Origin: Rhodoblastus acidophilus
Lineage (GTDB): Bacteria; Pseudomonadota; Alphaproteobacteria; Rhizobiales; Beijerinckiaceae
Direction: 5' to 3'
Length of the DNA stretch: 64,000 bases
NCBI RefSeq assembly: GCF_009720655.1
Contig: NZ_WNKS01000005.1
Coordinates: 183,679-247,678, forward strand
Shown here: one piece after another, positions 8,942 through 18,313 of the stretch
Layout of the letters: the number at the start of each line of letters is the position of its first letter
How positions within the stretch are numbered: position 1 is the stretch's first letter
Program-made: the position numbers and the translations under genes
The notes under the pieces: model-generated
The model's input: only the letters and a program-made list of their open reading frames with translations
The model's database searches: none
Told to the model about the DNA's origin: nothing

Positions 8942-10321
8942 TCAGAAATTGATCGTCGAGCGCAGGCCGAGAACCGCCGCGTCGCGCACGCGCGCGCCAT
9001 AGGCGTCGGCGACGCCGCCCCCGGGGCTGATGATGTACTGGAAGTCCGGCTGCAACGTCCATCCCGACACGATTTGCGCCTGGTAGGTCAGCTCCAGCGC
9101 CGCCTCCGAGCGCCGCAGCACCGGCGCATTGGCGTCGAAATCGAAGCCGCGCGCATAGTCGGAGACGCGGGCGTAGGCGAGGCCGACGCCAAAAGCGTCG
9201 TCAGGCCGCCCCGGCACGAGACCCGCAAACGTCAGGCCCCCGTCGATATAGAAATTGACGGTGTTTCGGTCCTGCGGCGCGGCGCCGGCGCGCAGGAACA
9301 GGGCCGCGCTCGCGCCCGATTCTTTCCAGATCTGCTGGTCCAGGACGCCGTAAAAGCCCCAGTCGCCCTTCAGCACGGCGGGAACGCCGTTGCTGGCGAG
9401 ACTGCCGAGCGCCATGCCCGCCGTGTCGTAACGCAGATTGGCGAAATTGCCGAAATTTTGGAACGCGCCCAGCTTGACCGTCCCCGCCAGTCCGTCCTTG
9501 CCCTGGTTGTAGCGATATTGCACTTCCTGCATGGCGAGCGGCGGGTCCTGCAGGCGGAAGTTGGTTCCGTAGCGGTTGCAGATCTGCGGATCCTGGCCGC
9601 ATTGACCGGCGGGATCGCCGTCGAACACAGCGGCCAGGATATTGACCGGATCGGAATCGGAGCCGAGTTTTACGCGCACGCCGGGCGTGGCGAAGGGATA
9701 GCCCGGGCCGCCGCTCGGCAGGTTCACCCCGGTGAAGGCCGGCCAGCCGAAGGTGCCGTTGATGAACAGCGCGCTGTATTTGCTGACGAAGAATTCGGTG
9801 TCGGCGGCGATCTGGCCGACTTTTAGGCCAAGCCGGTCGTCAAAAGCCTTCTGTTCGAACCACAGCTCATACAGGCGCACCGTGGGCAGCGCCTCGATGT
9901 TGCTGACCGTCAGGATGTTGCCCGTGTAAAGGCGCGACAGGCCAGCGCCCTGAATCCAGTAGCCGTTGGCGTGGATCAAGCCGCCCTTCCAGCCGGCGAT
10001 CTTCTCCATGTCGGCGTCGATGGCGAGCTCGACGCGCCCGTCATAGACCGCCCCTTGGCGCATGCCGCCGGAGGGATTGCCGAGAACCTCGCCGATGTAG
10101 TTGAGCTGGAGAATCACCCCCTTGTCCATCAGCTGCTTCTTGACGTCGGCGACCGGGGCCAGCGCCGGAATGCTGGTGAGGACCGAGGGCAGGTCGGCAG
10201 CGGCGGCCTCCTCCGGCTTGGCCTCCTCGGCCGCGACAGCGGGTCCGGCGGCAAGCACGGCCAGCAGGCTTACGCCAACAGCCCAATTCCGTTTCGTCGC
10301 GTTGAGCCGTGGCCTTGTCAT
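8942..10321 (-). CDS. OprB-family carbohydrate-selective porin
   Basis: A 459-residue outer-membrane beta-barrel protein. It has a clear signal peptide (basic start, hydrophobic core, cleavage after AVAA near residue 31), an early amphipathic stretch, then alternating beta-strand patterns with GVGLAYARVSDYARG and a terminal aromatic residue (INF), as expected for barrel insertion. OprB porins pass sugars and other small polar solutes. No transporter or catabolic genes adjoin it, so the substrate is open. The gene is monocistronic or shares its transcript only with the tiny frame downstream. Confidence 0.85.
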   Translation of the reverse strand: MTRPRLNATKRNWAVGVSLLAVLAAGPAVAAEEAKPEEAAAADLPSVLTSIPALAPVADVKKQLMDKGVILQLNYIGEVLGNPSGGMRQGAVYDGRVELAIDADMEKIAGWKGGLIHANGYWIQGAGLSRLYTGNILTVSNIEALPTVRLYELWFEQKAFDDRLGLKVGQIAADTEFFVSKYSALFINGTFGWPAFTGVNLPSGGPGYPFATPGVRVKLGSDSDPVNILAAVFDGDPAGQCGQDPQICNRYGTNFRLQDPPLAMQEVQYRYNQGKDGLAGTVKLGAFQNFGNFANLRYDTAGMALGSLASNGVPAVLKGDWGFYGVLDQQIWKESGASAALFLRAGAAPQDRNTVNFYIDGGLTFAGLVPGRPDDAFGVGLAYARVSDYARGFDFDANAPVLRRSEAALELTYQAQIVSGWTLQPDFQYIISPGGGVADAYGARVRDAAVLGLRSTINF

Positions 10322-10554
10322 GTGAGCTCCGTTCTTGCCCGGCGTCTCCTCAGGCCTGCTTGCGCGCGCCGTCGGAATTCTCCCGAACCATCTGTTTCAG
10401 TGATGAAAAGGAGACCGCTTTCGGCTCAACGTTGCAATTAATTTATCGCTTATTGGAACAATTCTAAAAAAACAGCTCCGCTTACGTCCGCCAACACGAC
10501 GCCGGGGCAGCCAAGGCCTCGCCGAAATGCAGGCGCGGGATGGGGAGGTCAGAC

Positions 10555-10597
10555 GAAAAAAGCCGCGTTCGGTGAACCGAAGTTCGCCGAACGCGGC
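10555..10597 (-). terminator. Intrinsic terminator
   Basis: On the minus strand an 11-bp stem (GCCGCGTTCGG with CCGAACGCGGC, 10562-10572 and 10587-10597) is followed by a run of T. It lies downstream of the small secreted protein gene at 10644. Confidence 0.85.
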
Positions 10598-10643
10598 CTC
10601 AATCTTTGCCGATTGGCAATTCGCGCCAGGGCTGGCGCTGTCC

Positions 10644-10868
10644 TCACCTATTCAGGCATTGATCATATCTGATGACGCATTGCGCCCGCTGTGAGGGATA
10701 GCGGGTAAACGGTCCGACGTTCTGCAGGCAGTCAGACTTCGACTGGGCGCAATACGCGACCTGTTCCGCTCGCGACTGGCGCCCCCCCATTGGGAAGCCG
10801 CCCTCCAAGGCGAATGCCTGAGACACGCTTCCGAGGAACAAGGCGGAAAGTAGCAAGTGCGCACGCAC
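10644..10868 (-). CDS. Small secreted protein with four cysteines
   Basis: A 74-residue product read from a GTG start at 10868, chosen because GGAG lies eight bases upstream and because it places a good signal peptide (MRAHLLLSALFLGSVSQAFA) at the N terminus. The mature part of about 54 residues has four cysteines, spaced for two disulfides, and no recognised domain. A longer frame on the same strand reads through older sequence, including an ATP synthase fragment, and is not the real start. An intrinsic terminator follows. Confidence 0.6.
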   Translation of the reverse strand: MRAHLLLSALFLGSVSQAFALEGGFPMGGRQSRAEQVAYCAQSKSDCLQNVGPFTRYPSQRAQCVIRYDQCLNR

Positions 10869-10985
10869 CGTGATTTCTCCAAAGACGATGTAAACACGAG
10901 GGGACTCGTGGCGTCGCTGTGGCGACACTGATTCTCTAGAGGGCGCCAGCTGTCGAAATGCTGTCAAACTTGAACTTTTATCGCG

Positions 10986-11257
10986 CGGCGGCGGATGATG
11001 GATGAGGCGGCGCGGCGTATCGGCGGGGAGCGCCGAGCCGGAATCGCGGATAGCGCCGAAGGCGTCGAACAGCCGCCCGAACGTCGCTTCGCCGACGGGC
11101 GCGGTCACCGGCTTGCCGGACGAGCGCGCCGCGACGCCGCGCGACAAGCCCGATGTCGCTGGAAGCGCGATGGCGCGCGCCGCAGCAGCCAGATGCTCCA
11201 ACTCCGCGAACACGTTTGGAGCCGGAGGCCAGCGGCCATCGATCTCATCGCATAAAG
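10986..11257 (-). pseudogene. Fragment of an ATP synthase beta subunit gene
   Basis: The minus-strand frame reads GRWPPAPNVFAELEH, then ALPATSGLSRGVAARSSG, KPVTAPVGEATFGRLFDAFG and RRLIHHPPP. This is the order of motifs in the first 100 residues of F-type beta subunits; the RRLIHHPPP ending recalls the alternative N-ATPase group. The nucleotide-binding part is absent, so this is a decayed 5' fragment. The homology stops near 10986 and a dispersed repeat lies at its upstream end. Confidence 0.6.
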
Positions 11258-11263
11258 GCGCGT

Positions 11264-11317
11264 CTAGAGCGTTTTCGAGCGAAGTGGATGCCGGTTCGCG
11301 TGAAGAAAACGCGTAGA
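11264..11317. repeat. Dispersed intergenic repeat
   Basis: TCTAGAGCGTTTTCGAGC ... GTGAAGAAAACGCGTAGA: GCGTTTTC and GAAAACGC form the outer dyad. Similar elements are frequent in Hyphomicrobiales. Confidence 0.65.
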
Positions 11318-11319
11318 AA

Positions 11320-11352
11320 CAAAAAACTGGAGCCCGTTCGGTGAACGGGCTC
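11320..11352 (-). terminator. Intrinsic terminator overlapping a stop codon
   Basis: GAGCCCGTTC and GAACGGGCTC (11330-11352) form ten perfect pairs with a three-base loop; the minus strand continues into TTTTTTG. The stem begins inside the stop codon of the dehydrogenase gene. Confidence 0.85.
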
Positions 11353-12353
11353 TAGCCCACCCGGTTCCTGGGCCGGCCGGCTGCAAAGGCTTCGATATTG
11401 TCAACCGTGGTCGCAATGATGCGCGCCACGGCTTCGCGCGTGTTGAAACCGCTGTGAGGCGTCACGATCACATTCGGCATGTTCAGCAGCACGTGGCCGG
11501 CGACGAGATTGCGCAGATCGTTCTGGCCCGCGAAGGCGGAGCTGATCAGCTCCGCCTCCTCGCGGATCAGGGGCTCGTCGGGCAGAACGTCGAGGCCGGC
11601 GGCCGCGACCTGACCCGTGCGCAGCGCCTGCACGAGCGCGATGACATCGATGAGGCCGCCGCGCGCCGTATTGATGATGACCGCGCCCCGCTTCATACGC
11701 TGGAAGGCGCTCGCGCCGATCAGATGCTGGGTCTGCGGCGAAGCCGGCACATGCAAGGTGATGATGTCGGAGCGCGACAGCAATTCGTCGAAGCCGACAT
11801 AACGAAAACCCAGATCGCCCTCCAGCTCCGGGTCGGGTTTGGCGTCGAAGGCGACGACGTCCATCAAAAACCCCCTGGCGATCCGGATCACGTGCCGGCC
11901 GATATTGCCGGTCCCGATCACGCCGAGCGTCTTGCCCTGCAAGTCGAAACCTTCGAGTCCCTGGGGGGAGAACCAGCCGGACCGCGCGCGCTCCATCGCG
12001 TCCCGCAGCCGGTGGCTGAGGGCGAGGAGCAAGGCGAACACATGTTCGGCGACCGTGTTCTCGCCATAGGTGGGAACGTTGCAGACGGCGATTTTTCGCC
12101 GCGCGCAGTCCGCCATGTCGATATGGTCATAGCCGGTGGAGCGCGTCGCGACCAGCTTGGTCGCGGGAAGCTGATCAAGCACGTCCCGGTCGAGCTTCGA
12201 ATAGATGAATGTGGAAACGACCTCGGCGTCGGCGAAGTGCGAGGCGTTGCCCGCCTGCAAGGGCTGATCCGTCACGACGAGATCGTGGTTCGCTCCGAGA
12301 GCGTCGAAGGCCGCGGCCTCCCTCGGCTCGACCTCGAAAATCACAACCTTCAT
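11352..12353 (-). CDS. D-isomer-specific 2-hydroxyacid dehydrogenase
   Basis: A 333-residue NAD-dependent oxidoreductase of the D-lactate dehydrogenase group, interconverting a D-2-hydroxyacid and its 2-oxoacid. The Rossmann motif GVIGTGNIG is at about 146-154. The catalytic Arg lies in NTARGGLID (about 235), the Glu in DEP, and the His in PHSGFNTREA near 300. Length and order fit D-lactate dehydrogenase (LdhA-like) enzymes best, but the substrate cannot be fixed from sequence. It is monocistronic, with its own terminator. Confidence 0.88.
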   Translation of the reverse strand: MKVVIFEVEPREAAAFDALGANHDLVVTDQPLQAGNASHFADAEVVSTFIYSKLDRDVLDQLPATKLVATRSTGYDHIDMADCARRKIAVCNVPTYGENTVAEHVFALLLALSHRLRDAMERARSGWFSPQGLEGFDLQGKTLGVIGTGNIGRHVIRIARGFLMDVVAFDAKPDPELEGDLGFRYVGFDELLSRSDIITLHVPASPQTQHLIGASAFQRMKRGAVIINTARGGLIDVIALVQALRTGQVAAAGLDVLPDEPLIREEAELISSAFAGQNDLRNLVAGHVLLNMPNVIVTPHSGFNTREAVARIIATTVDNIEAFAAGRPRNRVG

Positions 12354-12729
12354 CGGCGGGTCTCCTGGCGGCGACTTCCGGGCGCGGAGGTCGGTCGAAC
12401 TCTATCACGGTTTCAAGGGCGAAAAGCGCCGCGCGCGGCGAGGGTATTCGATTCGTGGCGAAAGCCGAACATGATCCGGCGCGCATCGCGACTGGCGAGG
12501 AAGAAATTCCCTGGAATCCCAACGACGCCCCGCGTCATCAGCACAAGGCCGACCGCCTGGCGGCCTGAAGCGCCCCCTCTCGCCCATTGCTCCCGCAACG
12601 CCATGGTTTCGGCCAGCGGATGATCGGAGACCGCGCATCCGCCGCTTCGCGCGTTCGCGGGCAAGGCTCGGATCACAGGCCGCAACTGACCTTCGTCCCT
12701 GCGCCAACTTCGGGGTCGCGCGCCTCGCC
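12354..12729. other. Gene-free gap
   Basis: Upstream of the dehydrogenase and downstream of phaC, both on the minus strand. I see no convincing gene, repeat or terminator; the open frames have the arginine-rich composition of shadow translations. Confidence 0.5.
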
Positions 12730-14589
12730 TCAAGCTTGCAGCACGTAGGTCCCGGGCGCCGGCGCAAGCGGCGCATAGCCTCGGTCGGGACAGCCGAGGC
12801 CGGGCGCGGCGACCTGTCCGCGCGATCGCCCCTCCAGCCATTCCAGCCATCTCGGCCACCACGAGCCCTGGGCGACCTCGGCGCGGGCGAGCCATTCGTC
12901 GGGTCCGCTGAAGCGGGTGTGGGCGGCGCGGCGCCCGACCCGCAAGCGCCGGCCGTGATGGCCGGGTTCGCTGACGATTCCGGCGTTATGGCCGCCGCTG
13001 GTCAGCACAAAGGTGATGTCGATGCTTTCGATCAGATGAATTTTGTAAACGGAGCGCCAGGGCGCGACATGGTCGCTTTCGGTGGCGACCACGAACACCG
13101 GCGCCTGGATGTCGCCGAGCGAGACCGGCCGGCCATCAACGGGGTAGCGCCCCTCGAACAAATCGTTGTCGAGGAACAGGCGGCGCAGATATTCGCTGTG
13201 CATCCGATAGGGCATGCGCGTCGCGTCGGCGTTCCAGGCCATCAGGTCGCTCATCGGCGGGCGCTGGCCCATGAGATATTCGTGGACCATGCGCGACCAG
13301 ATCAGATCGCCCGAGCGCAACAGCTGGAAGGTTCCCGCCATTTGCCGCGCGTCCAAAAACCCCTGGTTCCACATGATGTCTTCGAGAAAGCTGAGCTGGC
13401 TCTCGTCGATCAACAGGGAGAGTTCGCCGGCTTCGGTAAAATCGGTCTGCGCGGCCAGCAGCGTGATCGTGTTGAAGGCGCGCAAGCCTTCCCGCGCCAA
13501 ATAGGCGGCGGCGATCGAGAGCAAGGTGCCGCCCAGGCAATAGCCCACCGCGTTCACCGGCGCGTCGGGGACGATGGCGTTCACCGCCTTCAGGGCTTCG
13601 AGCAGGCCGAGCCGGAGATAATCGTCCATGCCGATGTCGCGATCCTCGGCGCCGGGATTGCGCCAGGAGATCATGAACACGGTGTGGCCGTGATCGACCA
13701 GATATTTGACGAGCGAGTTTTGCGGCGACAGATCGAGAATGTAATATTTCATGATCCACGCCGGCGCGATCAGCACCGGCTCGGCCGCGACCTTGGCGTT
13801 CACAGGCGCATATTGGATCAGTTCGATCAGGTGATTGCGAAAAATCACCTCGCCGGGCGTCACCGCCACCTCCTTGCCCGGCCGGAAGCGCTCGGCGCCG
13901 AGCGGCGGCTTTTCGCCGAGGGCGCGCTCCCAGTCCTGCCAGAAATTCAGCGCGCCGCGCGCCAGATTCAGGCCGCCCTCGGCGAAGGTCGCCGCGAGCA
14001 CTTCGGGATTGGTGGGGACAAAATTGACCGGCGACATCGTGTCGAGCGCCTGACGCGCCATGAACGTCGTCAACTGCTCATGATGAGCGGAAACGCCGCT
14101 CACGCCGGTCGTGGCGCTGTGCCACCATTGCTGTTGCAGCAGGAACGCCTGGTGGAACAAGTTGAACGGCGGCTGGCGCCAAAGTTCGGAATCGAAGCGC
14201 CGATCCTGCGGCAGCGGCGCGATGCACGCCTCGGCGTCCGGGCGCCCGGCGGAACTGGCGGCATAAGCCACAAAGCGAATGAACTTGCGAAACCCCTTTT
14301 CCGCAAGCTCGGCGCGCTTGCCGGGCGAAGCCGCGAGATGGATGGCCCAGTCGGCATAAGCGAGCCCGAGCGCCGCCGGGGACAAACCCAGGGTATAGCG
14401 CGCGAGCCCGGCCCGCAGCAGGCGGTCGAACGGCGTCGGCGGATCGCGGTCGTTGCACGCGGCGGCGTCGCCGTCGCGATGGATCGCCTCGGCGCGGGCG
14501 GGCGTTTGCGACGAAACCAGGGGCCGCCGCGGATCGAAGTCTGTTTCGCGCGCCACCTTCGCTTCTCCTTGCCCGGAGCTCTTTTTCAA
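12730..14589 (-). CDS. phaC: Class I poly(3-hydroxyalkanoate) synthase
   Basis: Polymerises 3-hydroxyacyl-CoA into PHA granules for carbon storage. The 619 residues fit class I synthases. The nucleophile sits in GYCLGG (about 345-350), the Asp in VVATESDHVAPW (about 500) and the His in TSGGHNAGIV (about 535). The family ending with GSWWPRWLEWL is also present. The N-terminal 55 residues are variable. No phaA, phaB or phaR adjoins it, but a PHA depolymerase-like gene is at 24750. Confidence 0.94.
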   Translation of the reverse strand: MKKSSGQGEAKVARETDFDPRRPLVSSQTPARAEAIHRDGDAAACNDRDPPTPFDRLLRAGLARYTLGLSPAALGLAYADWAIHLAASPGKRAELAEKGFRKFIRFVAYAASSAGRPDAEACIAPLPQDRRFDSELWRQPPFNLFHQAFLLQQQWWHSATTGVSGVSAHHEQLTTFMARQALDTMSPVNFVPTNPEVLAATFAEGGLNLARGALNFWQDWERALGEKPPLGAERFRPGKEVAVTPGEVIFRNHLIELIQYAPVNAKVAAEPVLIAPAWIMKYYILDLSPQNSLVKYLVDHGHTVFMISWRNPGAEDRDIGMDDYLRLGLLEALKAVNAIVPDAPVNAVGYCLGGTLLSIAAAYLAREGLRAFNTITLLAAQTDFTEAGELSLLIDESQLSFLEDIMWNQGFLDARQMAGTFQLLRSGDLIWSRMVHEYLMGQRPPMSDLMAWNADATRMPYRMHSEYLRRLFLDNDLFEGRYPVDGRPVSLGDIQAPVFVVATESDHVAPWRSVYKIHLIESIDITFVLTSGGHNAGIVSEPGHHGRRLRVGRRAAHTRFSGPDEWLARAEVAQGSWWPRWLEWLEGRSRGQVAAPGLGCPDRGYAPLAPAPGTYVLQA

Positions 14590-14909
14590 GCGCCCGCGAC
14601 CGTTCGCTCAAGCGACAGGCTACTCCCGCGGCTCCGGCGCGGCAACAGGCGGCCTGCGCGCGCGTTTCGGCGGCGTCTGGTCCGACGCGCATGTTGACGA
14701 CGGCTTCCGTTCGTGGAGGATGGCGCGGCCGATCACAAGCATTTGCCGCCGCGCCCAGCCGCTTCCCGTTCGGTCTTCCGCAGGCGCAATCCCATGTCGC
14801 CATCGGGGTGATCAATGTGATGTGGTTTGAATTTCAGCACAGCCTGGATCGACATGGATCAAGCTCTCAGACATCGGATTGATCCGCCGCGCGCGCCTGG
14901 GCGCCTGCC
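14590..14909. other. Divergent phaC-cydD intergenic region
   Basis: A 320-base gap between divergent genes that must hold both promoters. I see no gene, no clear hairpin and no recognisable operator. Confidence 0.5.
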
Positions 14910-16637
14910 ATGACCGACGCGGCGTCCCTGCTGAAGGGAACGGCGCAGGCGAACGCCGCGCTGCGCCTCACCATAGCAGCGGGTTTTTCGCGCGGCGCGG
15001 TCGCTATTCCCTTCGCCTGGCTGCTGTCGGAGGCGATTTCGACGGCCGCATTCGGCGGCGCCGATCTCGCGGCGCTCACGCCCACGCTCCTGGGCCTGGC
15101 GGGTCTCGTCGTCCTGCGCGCGCTTTTGACTTATGTGGCGGAGCGCGCCGGGTTCGCCGCCTCGGCGCGGGCGCGATCCGCGCTGTTCCATCACCTTCTC
15201 GACCATGTGCGGGCGCTGGGACCGGTGCGCCTCGCCGGTTGGCCGACTGGCGAACTGGCCGCGCTGCTGACCGACGCTGTGGCGGCGACCGACGCCTATT
15301 GGCGACGCTATCTGCCGGCGCGCGCCGCCAGCGCCGCTCTGCCAGCCCTCGTGCTGCTGGCCGTCGCCTTCGCCGATTGGCGCGCCGCGCTGGTGATCGT
15401 CGTGGGCGCGCCGGTCGCGCTGCTGTTTCTCGTGCTGGCGGGACGCGGCGCCGAGCAGGCGAGCCAAAAACAATGGGCGCGCCTGCTGCGCCTCGGCGGC
15501 CATCTGCTCGACGCGATCCAGGGCCTGCCCGAGCTGAAAATCTTCAACGCGTCGCGACGCGAAATCGCGCTGGTGCGAAAAATGGCCGACGCCTATCGCA
15601 AGGACGCCATGGCGGTGCTGCGCATCGCCTTCCTGACCTCGCTGGTGCTGGAATTTTTTTCCGCGCTCGCCATTGCGCTGGTCGCCGTGCTGGTCGGCTT
15701 CCGCCTGCTTTGGGGCGAACTCGATTTCCACACCGGCCTGTTCGTGCTGCTGCTCGCGCCGGAATTTTACGCGCCGACGCGCGCGCTCGGCGCGGAACGC
15801 CACGCCAAGATGGAGGCGCAGACGGCGGCGGACAAGATGTCTTCGCTGCTGAGCCAGACGGCGCCCGACACGCCCGCGACGCCGACGCCCGCCCCAACCC
15901 GAGACATCGCCCTGCGTTTCGAGGATGTGCGCTTCGCCTATGGCGACGGGCCGCGCGCGCTCGACGGCCTGTCCTTCGAAATAGCGGCGGGCGAGACGGT
16001 CGCGCTCGCCGGACCGAGCGGCGCCGGCAAGAGCACGGTGTTTTCGCTGCTGTTGCGCTTCATCGAGCCGGACGGCGGGCGAATATGGGTCAATGGCGCG
16101 CCGCTCGCCGCCTTCGATCCGCGCGCATGGCGCGGCCGCATCGCCCATCTGCCGCAACGCCCGCATTTCTTCGAGGGCGACGTGACCGAAAATGTCGCCA
16201 TGGGCCGCGACGCCGGAGCGGCTGTCGAGGCCAGCGTCAGGGAGGCGCTGGCGCTGGCGCGCGCGAAACAGCTGGCCGTCGGCGCGCCCATCGGCGAAGG
16301 CGGCGCCGGCCTATCCGGCGGCGAGGCGCAGCGGCTGGCCCTTTCGCGAGCCTTCTATTCTCCCGCCCCGCTGGTCCTGCTCGACGAACCCACCGCGCAT
16401 CTCGACGTCGACACCGAGCGAGACCTCCGCGCCAGTCTGGCGCGGCTGTGCGCGGACCGCACCGCGCTGATCATCGCCCACCGGCTCGCCACCGCCCAAA
16501 TGGCCGACCGGCTGATCGTGCTCGACCGCGGCCGGGTGGTCGAGACAGGAACGCACGCGACCCTGTTGGCGGCGGGCGGGTTTTACGCCCGCATGGTCGC
16601 CCCCGACCTCGCTGCCGCCGAGGGGGCGGCGCGATGA
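14910..16637 (+). CDS. cydD: Thiol reductant ABC exporter, CydD-type half-transporter
   Basis: A 575-residue membrane-ATPase fusion. The N-terminal 300 residues carry six membrane segments. The ATPase has Walker A GPSGAGKST (about 370), signature LSGGEAQRLALSRAF (about 468) and Walker B LVLLDEPTAHLD. With CydC it forms the heterodimer that exports cysteine or glutathione to the periplasm and is needed to assemble cytochrome bd and, often, c-type cytochromes. Its stop overlaps the cydC start (ATGA). The usual partners cydA and cydB are not in the window. Confidence 0.88.
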   Translation: MTDAASLLKGTAQANAALRLTIAAGFSRGAVAIPFAWLLSEAISTAAFGGADLAALTPTLLGLAGLVVLRALLTYVAERAGFAASARARSALFHHLLDHVRALGPVRLAGWPTGELAALLTDAVAATDAYWRRYLPARAASAALPALVLLAVAFADWRAALVIVVGAPVALLFLVLAGRGAEQASQKQWARLLRLGGHLLDAIQGLPELKIFNASRREIALVRKMADAYRKDAMAVLRIAFLTSLVLEFFSALAIALVAVLVGFRLLWGELDFHTGLFVLLLAPEFYAPTRALGAERHAKMEAQTAADKMSSLLSQTAPDTPATPTPAPTRDIALRFEDVRFAYGDGPRALDGLSFEIAAGETVALAGPSGAGKSTVFSLLLRFIEPDGGRIWVNGAPLAAFDPRAWRGRIAHLPQRPHFFEGDVTENVAMGRDAGAAVEASVREALALARAKQLAVGAPIGEGGAGLSGGEAQRLALSRAFYSPAPLVLLDEPTAHLDVDTERDLRASLARLCADRTALIIAHRLATAQMADRLIVLDRGRVVETGTHATLLAAGGFYARMVAPDLAAAEGAAR

Positions 16638-18313
16638 AAAACCTGCTGCGCCTGCTGGCGCTCTATCGCCCCTACGCGCTTTGGATCGCCGCGTCGCTGC
16701 TCGTGTCGCTGGCGAGCCTGCTGGCCAATATCGGCCTGCTCGCCGTCTCCGGCTGGTTCATCACGGCCATGGCGGCGGCGGGGCTCGCCGGCGCGACCAT
16801 CGATTATTTCACCCCGGCCGCCCTGATCCGGGCGCTGGCGATCCTGCGCAGCGGCGGACGCTACGTCGATCGCCTGATCAGCCACGAAGCGACCTTTCGC
16901 CTGACCGGCGGACTGCGCGGCCACCTGTTCGCGCGTCTTGAGCCGCTTGCGCCGGGCGCGCTGGCGGACCTGCGCTCCGGCGACGTCACCGAGCGGTTGC
17001 GCGGCGACATCGAGCGCCTCGAACATTTTTTCCTGCGCATGGTGTCGCCGCTGATCGTCGCCTGTCTCGTCGGCGCCTGTCTCGTCGCCGCGCTGGCGCC
17101 ATGGAGCCGCGAGATGGCGCTCGCCGCGGCGGCGATTTTCCTGCTCGCCGGCGTGGCGGCGCCGGCGCTCGCCGCGTTTTGCGGCCGGGCGCCGAGCCGC
17201 GCTTTGGCGCAACACTCGGCGCAACTGCGCGCGCGCCTGAGCGACGACCTCAAGGGTCTGGCGCCGCTGCTGGCGACGGGAGCCGACGCGCGCCATTTCG
17301 CCGCGCTGGAGCGGACAATGGCCGAGTTGCTCGCTGCCGAGTCGAAAGTCGCGCGCATCGGCGCCCTTGGCCAGGCCTGCGTCGGCGCCACGGGCGAACT
17401 GGCCGCGCTCGCGATCCTGGCTCTGGGTGCCCCAATGTTGCGCGATGGCGCGCTCAAAAGTCCCGACATCGCCATGGCCGTTCTGGCGGCGCTCGCGGCG
17501 CTGGAAGCCTTCGCGCCGCTCGCGGGCGCGTTCGGCGGCCTGTCCGGCGCGCTGACCTCCGCCGATCGCGTCTTCGCCCTGATCGACCGCAAACCTGTCG
17601 TCGCGGAGCCCGAAAGACCGGCGGCGCCGCCGCAACGCTTCGACCTCCGTTTTCGCGCGGTGTCGCTGACCTATCCCGGCGCCTCGCGTCCGGCCCTCGC
17701 AGGGATCGATCTCGACATTGGCGAAGGCGCCCGCGTCGCCTTTGTCGGCGCGAGCGGCGCGGGAAAATCGAGCCTCGCCGATTTGCTCGTCCGTTTCCGC
17801 GACCCCAGCCAGGGCGAGATCCGCCTCGGCGGCGTCGCGCTGCAAAACCTGTCCGGCCGTTTCCTCCGCTCGCGCATTGTGGTCGTCCGGCAGGATCCGC
17901 ATCTGTTCGCCGCGACGGTCGCCGAAAACTTGCGCCTCGCCCGGCGGCGCGCCAGCGATGACGAACTCTGGGCCGCGCTCGCCTGCGTCGGCCTTGCGGA
18001 AACCATTGGCGCGCTGCCGCTTGGCCTTGAGGCCCCGGTCGGCGTCGCCGGGGAAAAGCTTTCGGGCGGACAGGCCAAGCGCCTCGGCCTCGCCCGCGCG
18101 CTGCTGAGCGACGCGCCGATTCTGTTCCTCGACGAGCCCACGGAAGGCCTCGACCCCGAAACCGCGCGACAGGTCCTCACCGCCTTCCTCAAGCGCGCGG
18201 AGGGCCGCACGCTGCTGATCGCCACCCATCGCCCGGCCGAAATGGCCTTGATGGATCAGGTGATCACGCTCGACGACGGCGTCATCTGTCGCGCGCGTCG
18301 CGCCTCGGACTGA
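16634..18313 (+). CDS. cydC: Thiol reductant ABC exporter, CydC-type half-transporter
   Basis: A 559-residue partner of CydD. The start at 16634 was chosen because its ATGA overlaps the cydD stop and puts the first membrane segment at residue 10; the frame is open further upstream but only as an antiphase reading of cydD. Six membrane segments are followed by Walker A GASGAGKSS (about 377), signature LSGGQAKRLGLARALL and Walker B LFLDEPTEGLD. The NIGLLAVSGWFITAMA stretch after the first helix is typical of CydC. Confidence 0.88.
   Translation: MKNLLRLLALYRPYALWIAASLLVSLASLLANIGLLAVSGWFITAMAAAGLAGATIDYFTPAALIRALAILRSGGRYVDRLISHEATFRLTGGLRGHLFARLEPLAPGALADLRSGDVTERLRGDIERLEHFFLRMVSPLIVACLVGACLVAALAPWSREMALAAAAIFLLAGVAAPALAAFCGRAPSRALAQHSAQLRARLSDDLKGLAPLLATGADARHFAALERTMAELLAAESKVARIGALGQACVGATGELAALAILALGAPMLRDGALKSPDIAMAVLAALAALEAFAPLAGAFGGLSGALTSADRVFALIDRKPVVAEPERPAAPPQRFDLRFRAVSLTYPGASRPALAGIDLDIGEGARVAFVGASGAGKSSLADLLVRFRDPSQGEIRLGGVALQNLSGRFLRSRIVVVRQDPHLFAATVAENLRLARRRASDDELWAALACVGLAETIGALPLGLEAPVGVAGEKLSGGQAKRLGLARALLSDAPILFLDEPTEGLDPETARQVLTAFLKRAEGRTLLIATHRPAEMALMDQVITLDDGVICRARRASD

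Noticed and set aside
12736..14697. Plus-strand 653-codon frame opposite phaC
   Set aside because: Antisense shadow of phaC; no ribosome site, no domain.
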